Source of the DNA: Pisaster brevispinus | Taxonomy: Eukaryota; Echinodermata; Asteroidea; Forcipulatida; Asteriidae | Direction of reading: 5' to 3' | Length of the DNA: 64,000 bases | NCBI GenBank assembly: GCA_023634235.1 | Contig: JAMKCF010000012.1 | Location: 17,307,884-17,371,883, forward strand | Part shown: piece after piece, positions 22,575-34,200 of the stretch | How the letters are laid out: each line of letters starts with the position of its first letter | How positions within the stretch are numbered: position 1 is the stretch's first letter | Translations under genes and position numbers: made by a program | Notes under the pieces: model-generated | What the model was told of the DNA's origin: nothing | Seen by the model: only the letters and a program-made list of their open reading frames with translations | The model's database searches: none

Positions 22575-23677
22575 GGGAGTCTTATGTGACTGGTGTTTAG
22601 AGTTTTTAGAGTAACTGCCCACCGTAAGCGAAAAATGCTGTGGTATCAGCAGTGACTTAAAACTGAGCCGTCTTCTACGAATATAAACACAGCTTCACAC
22701 TGCGTTAAATCCATTTTGACAATCAAAGCCTTGTTTGGGAAGTTTCAAGTTATTTGTGGTATATCTGTAATTTATACGTATGGGTGCGTGAGTGCAAAAA
22801 CGTCGTATCTCTGCGCATACTTGTTTTGTGTATAAATCTACATCCGGGCGAAATTTAAGCGAGATACGACGTTTTGACAATTTCAAACTCGCGCGTATCT
22901 TTAGTCCTACTTTAGGAGATACGAGGTTTTGCACTGACACGACAATATTGATTCGAAAATGTTTGTAACTATAAAAACTAAGTAACTACACCAAACGCAC
23001 AGTGATAAAACACCACCCACGTATCATCTTTTATAACTCACTAATAAAACAAACAGGCCTACATTTGACTCAAAGCGACTATTAAAATAATCAATAAGAA
23101 AACGTTAAAATTAAGTACATGTTACAATAAAATGCTCCTCAGTGATTAAAGTTACATGGTCCGATTTTCGCCTAAAGAGATTTTTTTTTTAAACAAGTTT
23201 TTCTCTGATCGAATTTGGACAGATGATGTTGTTTAAAAACGTAAAACATATACTTTCGTGGCACGGAAAATGCACAAAATACATGTACTTTACTAACACG
23301 CAAAGTTGGTTTTCACATCGCTAATGGACGTTCGATAATGTTGGGATTCCTACAATAGTTTTCTGTTAATAACTATCACCCACTTAACATAGGCCGTTTT
23401 GTTGTGGGTTTTCGGTTTTTTCGTGCAATACCTAAAACGTAGGGTCATCGTTTGTTTTTTGTCAACGTAATTTTGATTTATTGGCAACGTTATCAAGAAA
23501 CACACAATGAAAGTCACGCGTGAAAATTTCAGCCGAATACAGTGTCTACTTTTTAAGAAAACAGCACCAAAAAAATGTAATGGTAATTTCACAAGAACGT
23601 AAACGTTTAGCGAGGTGACAGCGGGTACCAACCGCATCTTCGTCCGCAGCATTCACGAACGGACACCCATCCCCAGA

Positions 23678-23717
23678 AATCTGAGAAACGATTCATGCAT
23701 GAATCGTTTCTCAGATT
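23678..23717. repeat. 40-bp perfect palindrome
   Basis: AATCTGAGAAACGATTCATG is followed immediately by its exact reverse complement, with no spacer. Such a sequence can form a cruciform. A related single arm (CTCAGATTCAAATG with TTATTGATTTCTAAT nearby) is on the minus strand at 51295-51335, so the palindrome is probably the end of a dispersed element. Confidence 0.9.
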
Positions 23718-24307
23718 CAAAGGTTTTTATTGATTTCTAATCTATGGGGGCAGTTTCTAAATAATTTCACAGGATGCTTACTACCATTACCATCTTCATA
23801 ACAAGTAAGCTTTCGGATAGAAAATGACCACAAAAAAACTTATTCAGACTAATTACCAAAGTATGACGCTACCTTTAAATGAAAGCTTATAACTCTTTCG
23901 AATCTATCAGAATGTTGGGGTCAAATCGGCCAAAAATTCGGACCAAGCATCTTTAATATTATAAAGTTGTCATACATTTTGTTCATCTTAAACAATAACA
24001 CTTTTATGAGTGCATAATAATCACATAGCACATTCTGCAGCAAAAAAAAAGGAAATAAGTTAAACAAAATCTCATTCGATGACATTTAAAAAAGAAAAAG
24101 ATTGGGTCCACGGAAGTCAACTCGTTGTTTTCTAAGGTTTTCGGAGAGGCGTGTATAAGTGAAACTGAGGTTGCTTCAGAAACTTTTAGAGAACGATGGG
24201 AATGAACAAGATGTCCTCAGTATGTATGTACCCGGTACGTATGGGTCACTTCAAACTAAGGTCTTGTGTACATGACTTCACCGCCGTCTTTTTGGTGATC
24301 ACCAAGG

Positions 24308-24500
24308 CCCAATTTCATAGAGCTGCTTAAGCACAAAAACTAACTCAGCACAACAAAATTATGATTATCAGAATAAGGTTACCAGCCAAAATACCATTTC
24401 ACGCGTACCTTCTGTGACTGGTATATTGCATTTTTTTGCTTAGCAGAAATGTTTTCAGCAATATTTTCTGCTGAAGTAGCGCTATGAAATTGGACCCAAT
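24308..24500 (+). mobile_element. GGGCC...GCTGCTTAAGC foldback repeat, copy 2
   Basis: Starts GGCCCAATTTCATAGAGCTG and ends CGCTATGAAATTGGACCC, its complement. The middle has AAGGTTACCAGCC and CTTCTGTGACTGGTAT as in the other copies. No ORF. Confidence 0.75.
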
Positions 24501-24663
24501 GCGTATTAATTTTTAGTCACGTGTATAACTGTTACAAAATATAGCTGGTGCGCAACGCAAGACGCAATATTGAGCCAATCACTACATAACATTATCAGGC
24601 TGACACTCTATGCGAATACAATCTTCTACTTTTAACTCAAAATAATACTTTTAAAAATCGTTA

Positions 24664-24790
24664 TAGAATATGCAAATCTTGCGCGTATTCAAACATTTTG
24701 AGGACCTGTATTAACGCGTCGAGGAAACAAACTCGCGCACTTTAACGGGTCCCAATGTTTGAAAACGCGCGAGACTTGCACAGTCGGTTA
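24664..24790 (-). mobile_element. TAGACTGTGCAAGTCTCGCG family MITE, diverged copy 2
   Basis: Minus-strand copy: ends GCGCGAGACTTGCACAGTC and begins TATGCAAATCTTGCGCGTAT. The interior GGAAACAAACTCGCGCACTT matches the family reversed. It lies 0.4 kb downstream of the last exon of the D8C gene. Confidence 0.7.
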
Positions 24791-25208
24791 TGGAGGTAAG
24801 CTTGGTACATGCATTCATTAATAGCTTCCCGCTCGAATCTTTCAAATATTTATGATAAACATCAACCTCGGTATAGATGTGATCATTAAAATGGCAGTTT
24901 GAAAAGCACGTGTGCGATCTGTGACGTGAATGTACAAGTTCTATACAAAAAGCACAATGCGTTGTCGCTGGATATCACAATATAATGGATAGTGGGATGG
25001 GAAGCATTAGGTTCACACCCCAACCAAGTACACGATACCAAACCGAGGACTTATACAAATAAAAGAACAACAGGTCCACGTTTTCTATCACAAAGGAAAT
25101 TAATGGAGTACGAGTTTGTCAGAACAAAGAGCTGAACAAAGGAGGGTCCACGATTAGCGGCCGTTACCATTTTGTGTGCGTGTCTAGTGTTCTGATGGGA
25201 TTATACTA

Positions 25209-28200
25209 TTAGGTAGTTCTCTTCTTCGTGGAGATGAAGATGGTCACGAAGTCGCCCTTTTCAACTGATCCTGAAGAGAGAGAGAGAGAATAAAAGAGTT
25301 AAAATGTTCGCATTTTGTTGTCATCTTGTACCGACAGTCGAACCGAGGACGTGGTTTTCAAAAAGGACAATGTCTTCGGTTTATATCAAGATGGAGGACA
25401 TGACGTCCTCGGTTACATCTACTGAAGTCATACATCTACTTATGTTTTAACTTATTTTTTCAATTACCTGAGATGTGTATTATTGAGTGATATTTGAAGG
25501 TAGCGATCTCACTTGTGGTTAAGTATAACTTCATACTGAATTTTCTTTGTGAAAATTGTCGATGATTTAGTTTATTTTTTTATTCGATTCCGTCATTACG
25601 GTAGTTATTTCACGTTTTACCGTTGTTGGTAACTATAAACAATATTAAATAATAAAATTTAATATTATTGTTGTGATTAACCAATGGCCAATTCAACTGA
25701 AACGGTAATCGGAGACTTTTGAACGTTAGGTGGCAGCAGACTTACCAGGTAAATTTTAATTGTTTACGTCGTTCTGAGCATGCTCACATTTCCAAGAACA
25801 ATGGATTTACCTGGTAAGTCTGCTGCCACCTAGAGTCCCAAAAAGTCTTCCATTGGTTACGACCGCGAAAAACGCATCCCTGTAGATAGACTATTTACCT
25901 GAATTCCAGAGTTCAGCAGTAGTAGTGTTGGAGTATAAGATCTGTGGATTTCTCTTGAATGCACAAAGGAATCCACTATCAGCAATGATCATCAGCCATC
26001 CTTCGCTTCCTCCTTCACACGGACTCAGCTTCTTATTGATGAGCCAACGTCTTGTTCCACGGGCTGAGGGCGTGTATTGCCTGTATCAACAATGACAGTT
26101 GACGCTTCTTAATAAAGGCACCAGACCAAGTTTTCCCGATGTCTGAACAAACGGCTGTGGCTGTGGCTGGATTGTCACGTGATCATGCATTGAAGCACAG
26201 GACGCCAATAGCAACACACTTAGAAACAGCAGCAGCTTTAGCCGGAGCAGCCGCCAATTCAAACACGGGCTAAATTTCAAGATGGCCGCCGAATGATAAA
26301 GGATGTGATCGTATTGACGGCTCTGGCCCACTGATCTCTATTATACTGTATAATAGAGATCAGTGCTCTGGCCACGTAAAATACTCGTGAGAGTTTCGGA
26401 CAAAATAGTTCCACGGTTCTTGAAATAAGAAGAAAGTGAATGACTAAACCGTGTACATAAACTGAAAAAGAACTGGTGGGTTTAACAACATGACGTTTCG
26501 ATCAGTATGCTCTGCTCGTCTTCAGAAGAATACTGGACTCTATTGTTGCATGCTGCTTAAGCACTGTCCCAGGTTCGAAGTTGGTAAAGAGAGCAAGATA
26601 ATTTGAAAGCTTTGTCGTCTGATACTTACCCTTCAATTGAGAAGACGTTGCACTCTGACTCTTTAGTCAGATCACTCCACGGTGAAAAGATGAGTTTCTC
26701 CTTGGAGAACCAGCTGAGGCTGTCCGTGCCCTCCCCATCGAAGATGAGGCAAATCTTCTCCACCCCATCCTTGTAAACAGAAAGCTTTACCTGCCAACAG
26801 TAATACAAAAATACCACATTAAAAATAATGTGGTACACAGGTGACATTTTGTAAAGATCTGAAAACTAGGCCTGTAGGCCTGTATGTCTGTATTTTGTGC
26901 AACAAGTAAGAGTGACGAACATTTTCAGCTCCTCAAAAAACATCAGCACAGTTCTGGGACCTGACCCCCACTCCCCCTCTTAGCTATGTGGAATAGTCCA
27001 GTCTAGAATATCAAGGACTTTGACCCCCAGGGCATTGCACTTTGGAGAGAAAAAGTAAAATAAATAACATGTGCCATGACTATTAGTGTAAACAGCCGTC
27101 ACTTAAGGGTTTCAACTTAACCCCTTCAAAGTTTGTCGGGAACTTGTACCAATTTTGATGGAATCGCTTATGTACCTCTAGTTCTCCATCTTCATTTTAA
27201 CGAATGCACCGTTCTAAGTGAATATTCATAAGCAATATATAATGTTTATATCTTCACCTTGTTAATATTCAGTTCTTCCCACAGTCTCACGTGATCTGTC
27301 TTGTAGTTCCCATGGAAGGTTTTGTCAAGTTTACGCGCGGGCGGGATGTCAGTATTCAATGAGAATTGTTGCCGCCATAATTGTTTGTTGTTTGAAAGAG
27401 CTTGGAACCCGTCTGTGAGCTTGAATACCAATTTCCAATTATCAGCCTCTGTACAAAAAAGCATATCAAACGTAAATACATATATGATGGGTAGTGGTCA
27501 ATACAAGAAAAACAATGGCACTCATTGTTGTCTGCAGGGAATAACAAATTAACCCTTCTCGGGAAATATGCTAAACAATTCACGCATGCGTTAAGCACTT
27601 TGTGCAGACGAAAAAACGCGTGTCACGCCACCATGAGCCCAATACAAAAGGGCGCGATGTTCCTCATCTTGCCAACCAGCAGGGCCCAATTTCATGGCTC
27701 TGTTTACCGCAAACAAAGAATCGGCGCTTACGGACGCAAGGAATTCCACGCTTACCTCAAGCGTATTTCACAGGTTAGCAGGGAATTTCTGCTTGTGCGC
27801 GTGCGTGCTCTACGTTACTAGGCATTCTTCACTTACACGCAGCTAGGGCAGAAATTCGGCGCTTGCACGTACAGTAAGCGGAGAATGGTAATAGTAAGCG
27901 CAGAAGACAGCAGTAAGCAGAGCCATGAAATTGGGCCCAGTAGTGTTAGTGGGCACGCTCGATGTGCAATTTACATGGATTTCATGAGAGGGTCTGGTAG
28001 GGATATTGAAACCTGACCTGTGCAATATCCATAGCGTTTGTGTTCTTCATCACCCACGGATGGTACCTGGTTGAGAGCGTAAACGATGTAATCCCCACAA
28101 TGCAGTGCTCCCAAAGCGATCCTGATGTTACAACAACCATCTTCCTCTGATCCAGACAAATTAAATAAATAAATGAAGACCCCTACGGTACCGGTACAGT

Positions 28201-31200
28201 ATTCACTAGTTTATCTTCAAAAATCAAGAATACAAAACTTTCACTCCCAATACTTTGTTTAAAAGGAAAACAATTAGGTGCTAGTCCACACTGTAATAAC
28301 AGATCTCCCGGTACAAACAATACCCCCCCCCCAAAAAAAAAAAAAAATAAAATAAAAAATGATATAAAAATAATTATTTGACCGTGCTACAATTATTTGT
28401 TAAGCAAAATTTAGCTGACTTTTCAAACGATTATTATTGTTTGTTTGTTTGTTTTGGTTTGTTTGTTTGTTTTTTTGTTTGTTTGTTTTCATTGTTGCAT
28501 TTTGGCTGGCAAATCATTGTCATAAACTTTGTCTGTACTCGGCGCATTTGAGCGGTTGAGAGGCCCAAACGAAAACGACGCAGGCTAAAACATTTTAAAA
28601 AGAAAAGGAAATCATATTTGTGTGTTTGGTTTTTGGTGTTTGTTGTTGTTGGTTTTTTATAGAAAATAAACAATGGGAGAGTTTTAAGCTACCTGTGTTG
28701 ACACACCCTTCTAGAGGAACACGTTCTCCAGGTTTGTCTGGTAGCTCGTTGTCTACCCATATTGGGTAATGGGTGCCGCAGTGGTCCAGCTCTACACAGC
28801 TTGTAGGCATATCAAGAGGTGCTCCTAAAGTTAATTTCGGTCAGAAAGAATGAACATAAACGATTTTTGTCAGACAAAGTACAGATTTTTTTTAAAACCT
28901 ATTCTGAATGCAAATGGCAACAATTTAACTTCTTTTAATTTGTTTGCTGATGGAATATGAGGTAATAATCTACCAGCAGCTTTGCACTACATGTCACTTG
29001 CAAACTCGACTTGTATGATTCATAATTTGTTTGTTTTTTAGATAGTACACCATCGTCCATTTTGAAGTTTTCAATAAACGATCCAAACAAACAACCTGTG
29101 AACATTTCAGTAAATTAGGCGGTTGCGTTCTCGAGAGAAAGAATACGAAAACGGTATATTTTTTATTGCCGAAGTTCCGGGTCAGCATGAAGCCTCACTA
29201 GGACCCTGAATCAAGTTCAATTCTGACGCAAAAGTTTTCAGAGTATACTGGTATAAACTTTATAATCAAGTGGGTGACGAATAAATACTTTTAAATTAAG
29301 TACAAACACTGTCCTGTGTCATTTCATATTCGGACCTTTGATGTCAGTAAAGCGATACCAGCCCGGTCTGATGCTCTGGTCACTCAACGTTTGCCCCTTG
29401 TAGTTTCTGATATCGCGACTTCGCCGAATGTCTGTCAAGACCTCGTGACTCCTGTCTCTGCAGGGGTTTATCAACACTGTAGGATAAAACTACGAACTAT
29501 TACTTCATGGAAACAAAATATGTATAACTATGCAGATGACCCTGTGACGTGCAACGGAAAGCACGTGGCAAGAAAGTGACGTAAACTATCATCACGATAA
29601 ATCACCTGTTAATTTAGCCCTTTCCAAACGCCATAGAGTTGTGCACTAGGCAGACGCAACAAACGAGTATGCGTCACGCAACTATCAGCCCCATACAAAA
29701 AGGCCCAAATGTTCACCCATTTTGCCACCCAGTGATGTCACTAACGAGAAGGTCCTTGATTGCAGGTGTTTACACACTTGTGTAACATGTGCAGTGTGGG
29801 CTAAGAACAAAAGAGGTGCACACAATGTAGGGACTTGAAACACTATGTGAACTTACATACGTCCACACAGTGTGTTTTACTGTGTTGAAGAATATGTTAT
29901 TTCTAAAGTGCACAGAACAAAGGAATGTCCACAGAGTGTATACAACATGTCTACAGAGTGTATGCAACAAAGATCTGGGTGCTTGTGTGGATTTTGTTTT
30001 TTTCTAAAGATACAGTACTAAGGAACTGCCTCTTACATGGAGATTTGACGAAGATCGCAATAACATCGGCACTTTCAACCAAACCTGAGAGAAAATAAGA
30101 ACCAAAGTGAGGCTCATCAAAGTGTAAATAGTAAGACATTATAACATCATTGGTTTCTGGTAGCCCAAATGTTATTGACAATCAATAAACACGCCATCCA
30201 ATCATGTCATCAAGTAAATTATTAGATCATCCACCTTCATGGTAGAATAGACATAATTGTTTCGATTACAGCAATCGGAATAAGTTGTGTCGACTTTGAG
30301 GTTTTCAAATGCTATAGTATTTCAGACATAAATGTTTCTCAGGAATAAAATTACTGGTATGGTGTTAGTAGTCTTAATGAGACAGTCTATTGTTTTATTA
30401 TTCATTATGAATAAATACAATAGGATTGGGGATTTAGGATTAAAGTAACAATGTGGGTCTTTTGAATAAATGGATAATAATGAGGGTCACGTGCGTTCAT
30501 TTACCTGTTCATAAAACCCCATTGCTACCTATTGTGTTTATTCATCATGCATAAGACCCTACACACTGCTGATGTTTTATCAGTTAACTTTCTCTTTCAG
30601 ATTGAGAATACCCCCTCCCCATCCCCACACCCCACCCTATAGTTGATAATAATGTATTTCGTCATTAAAACATACACTCTATAAATTCTCGTTCAGAGTT
30701 TCCCAGCTTCCATGTCCAAAATGCCCTGACCCATTTCGACCCATTTCTGGGTCAGGCAGACCCATTTCTGGGTCAGGTGACCCATTTCTGGGTCAGGCTG
30801 ACTCAGAAACTGATTTTAAAAATGGGATTATAGCTCAGGACCTACGTCAGCTTGACCCATTTCTCGGTCATCTTGACACAGATTCCGAGTCACACTGAGC
30901 CATAAATTGGTCAGGCCCCCCAGGGACCCGGAGCCAGGTCAATATAGACCTCTTGCATTGGCCGCCATCGTTGATGAAACGTGCACGCGTGAAAGGCTAT
31001 CATTGGCTGAGAGTCGCGCGCAGCGCGTACACGCCTGCACTTTCCCGTTGTTTGTCATCAAAGATGGTGGCCACTGACGTCATGTGCAATCCATCTATTC
31101 TGATCCGGAAGTTTTTGGAGTATAGCATTTTTGTATTAAAGGCTCGTACCGCTTGCCCAGCGGACTGAGGTATCCCGGGCACTGTACAGGAAACTCTGCA

Positions 31201-34200
31201 TATTACTTTGGGTGGAGAGGCAGTCATTTGAACTTGATGACACGGCGAGCCAGCCCTCAGCCTCAGAGCAAAAATCCTCTGGAGTTCCGTCCAAACTGTT
31301 GATGAAGAACTGCCTGGAATCTTTGCTGTTGGAAATGTAATTGTCAATTAGTTAAATATCGAGCTTATTGTTGAGTCTGTTTTCGATTCAGTGGAGGTTA
31401 TTTTATCTTGCAAAGACAAATTCCCAGAAATTAGAGTCAGGTAAGAAAATAGTTGAGTCTACATTGAAAAGGGTCAAGATATGTTGACAAGGTGGGGAAA
31501 CTTGATTCAAGAGCCGTGTATTACGCAAATGTGGCGATTTAAGCAAGGTACACATAATGGTACTCGCTCCATAAGGGACTACAGAATTGACCAAACGCAT
31601 GGGGCGGGGAAACCGAACCTGTTTGATCACGGTGTCAAGAGGGACGATGCAAACAGAGGCCTAACTGCTACTATTTTAATTACTCACTGGCCAATGATCT
31701 TGAGAGCTAAGACGATTTGGATATCAAATCGTTATGTGTCACTGTGACGACGGTGGGTAATCTTTTTGTTATTTTCCCAAAAATTGTTGGGGGTTAAGAG
31801 AGCAAGTGTTTGTTTGCGTGTACACAGTTCATGGTGTTCCGAGGACAACCTCCGTCGTGGTTGTCAATTGTCCCGTCGAAGATGCGTGAAGCTCCGTCGC
31901 AGTTGTGAGTTGTCCCGTCGGTGTTGCGAGCCGGTCCGTCTCACAGCGGCCAACTTATAACTCCAACTCGGACAACTTACAACTACGACGGACAAACTCA
32001 CAATACGGCGGACCCACGCATCTCTGACGGGACAAACCCCAACTATGACGGAGGCTGTCTTCTTTTCCGGACACCGTAACAGTTTAGAAGAGATGTCTCT
32101 TTTACCTGCCCATTGTGAACTGCGTATAGGTGGTGTTCGATGTCATGTCGGTGTACGGTGTCTCGATGATACGGCCTCTTGAGAACCAGTTGAAGCGATC
32201 CGATCCCACACCGTTAAATGTGAATCGCCGTACCTCGTGACCATTCTTGTAAAGTGACAAGCGGACCTGCGATATATTGAGTAAACTCAAGATGGTATCT
32301 TTCATTTTAGTTGAACCAGAAAAATGAAGAGCAAAGAACAACAAATCATTGGCAATTTTGGAATTGAAACAAGTGGTAGTGATGCATAAATCACATTCTC
32401 TTTGTCACTGAGATAAGCGCAAAAATCCCAGGAAAACCTGTAAACACTAACTTGCAACATTATGACCTAACCAAGCTAGACAACGAAGTGACAAAGATGA
32501 CACGGGCACCATGACGGGGTAGATTGAGCGCCACCACCACGAGCAATGACGGATTCAACCCGGGAGGAACTTGGTAATGAGCCACCGTTGAGTTTCCTCG
32601 CCATTTGCCTTCGACCGAAACAAGAACCTTTTCGGAAAATGGCTTCCAATGCAGCTATGATGAAGGAAATGATTTGAAGAAGTCGGCAAGCAGACGATTA
32701 TTTGCATTGTGGAATTGGGTTACCAGCCAGAATGTCATGGTAAGCCCTTATTTTGTTGTGACTGGTGCCCCACAATCTTTATGCTCAGTTATAGTGGTGT
32801 GTCTTTGCCCCCGCTTGCCCCTTCCCTCTCCAATTTAGTTGAAAGTAATGTCTAGTAACGCCACAGTGCTTATCAAATACATCGGGGAACGTTATTTTCT
32901 GCTTTACCACTTATACAAATTCAGCCCATATTACTACAATGTACTCATTACACAGCCATTAGGTTCAGCCAAAGCCAGTGAACTCAGAGGCACTGCCGTT
33001 ATTTGTGACATTGAGTTAGGTGTACCCACCTGTTGGACATGCATGTGGTGCCAGTTGTTGACGAGACTGCTCTTGTAGGGTTCTGGGAACGAGGTGTCCA
33101 TTAGCTGGGCCTCGGGGACGTCCGCATTCACTGATTGGTTAGATGCCCAAAGCTTGAAGATATTGTTATGGTACACGTCTGGTAACGAGACTCCTTTCAT
33201 TATGAGGTCCCACTCAATGAACCCTATTGGGAGGGAAACAAGGTGCGTGTTCTAGTGCTCAGGTTGGGTCATATGTTGCTTGTTGTCAACGCGATGCCGA
33301 TTTAGAGGCAAAGTTATAAAGAAAGATACAGTAAAAGTTACATGTGAAAGTTTCAGGTAAATACAGTGTCTACTTGCTGAGAAAACAGCAAAAAAAACCT
33401 GTCATGACAAGAACCTCGAATCCATCCACGTTTAGCGAGGAGACAGCAGGTCCACAACCTCATCTCCGGTTCAATGTTTTGGGGTGAAAATTATCCAAAC
33501 CATGTTCATTTGAATGGAATCCTTTCTCAAAAGAGTTTATCACTATCGACAGCCGCAGTGCTTCTCATCACCAAGTAAGTTTTTATGGTAATTAACTTTT
33601 TGAGTATTTACTAATCTAGGACCTCAAATTCGCCCTAATAGTCAGGCCGCACTCCCCTCCCCATCACTTACCAGTGCAGTAACCAGCAGGCTGGTCTGTG
33701 TTGAGTTGAGGTAGGCGATAAATGTAAAATCCACCACAGTTACGAACAAGGACCATGATTTTGATGTTACAACAGCCTGGATCCTCTGATGGAGAACAAA
33801 AATATGTGGCAAGTGTACATTTTTTTATTCTAATGTTATTTTAATTTGTTAGTGAGATATCGCCTAAACATCACGAGGTTGGATGGACACCATTTGCGAT
33901 TTGTTTTCTTCGACGTAGGCCTTACTAAGAAGATGCGTCCATTTTCTGTTATCAAGTTACTGTTGGATAAGATTCTTTCTGAAAAGAAAACAACAACAAC
34001 AACAACAACAACATTTCAGATTGTGGTTTGTACTGATATCCTCACCTGTGTTGATGCACATTATTCCTTTAACAGTCTCGCCGGATTCTGTGTTCTTTAC
34101 ATCCATTAGCCAGATTGGGTACCGTGTCCCACAGGAGCCAATACTTTGACAGTAATGGGTAATCTCTTCACCTAAAATTACCAAATGAAAAAAAAAATAC

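Larger units (their letters stand above)
17641..25208. other. Gene-poor interval between two minus-strand genes
   Basis: 7.6 kb with no exon I can defend. It holds a 36-bp tandem repeat, a 50-bp tandem repeat, a 40-bp perfect palindrome, a GGGCC repeat and a MITE, all listed separately. The promoter of the membrane-protein gene should be just above 17641. The 151-aa frame at 19626-20081 has no splice context, domain or composition typical of a protein. Confidence 0.55.
25209..29476 (-). other. Module 3 of the D8C gene (exons 16-22)
   Basis: Exon 16 (INPCRDRSHEVLTDIRR to RPGWYRFTDIK), exon 17 (MPTSCVELDHCGTHYPIWVD, GCVNT) and exon 18 (DGCCNIRIALGALHCGDYIV, YGYCT) form an eight-cysteine D8C. 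The second domain is exon 19 (NWKLVFKL, LWRQQFSLNTDI, YKTDHVRLWEELNI), exon 20 (VKLSVYKDGVEKICLIFDG, GTDSLSWFSKE) and exon 21 (RRWLINKKLSPCEGGSEGWL, LCAFKRNPQILYSNTTT, LWNS). Exon 22 corresponds to the linker exon (VEKGDFVTIFISTKKRTT) but ends in TAA. It is the most diverged of the three modules. Confidence 0.85.

Noticed and set aside
31000..31347. 115-codon minus-strand frame overlapping exon 14 of the D8C gene
   Set aside because: The homologous exon lies in another frame with matching phase; the longer frame has no similarity to modules 1 and 3.
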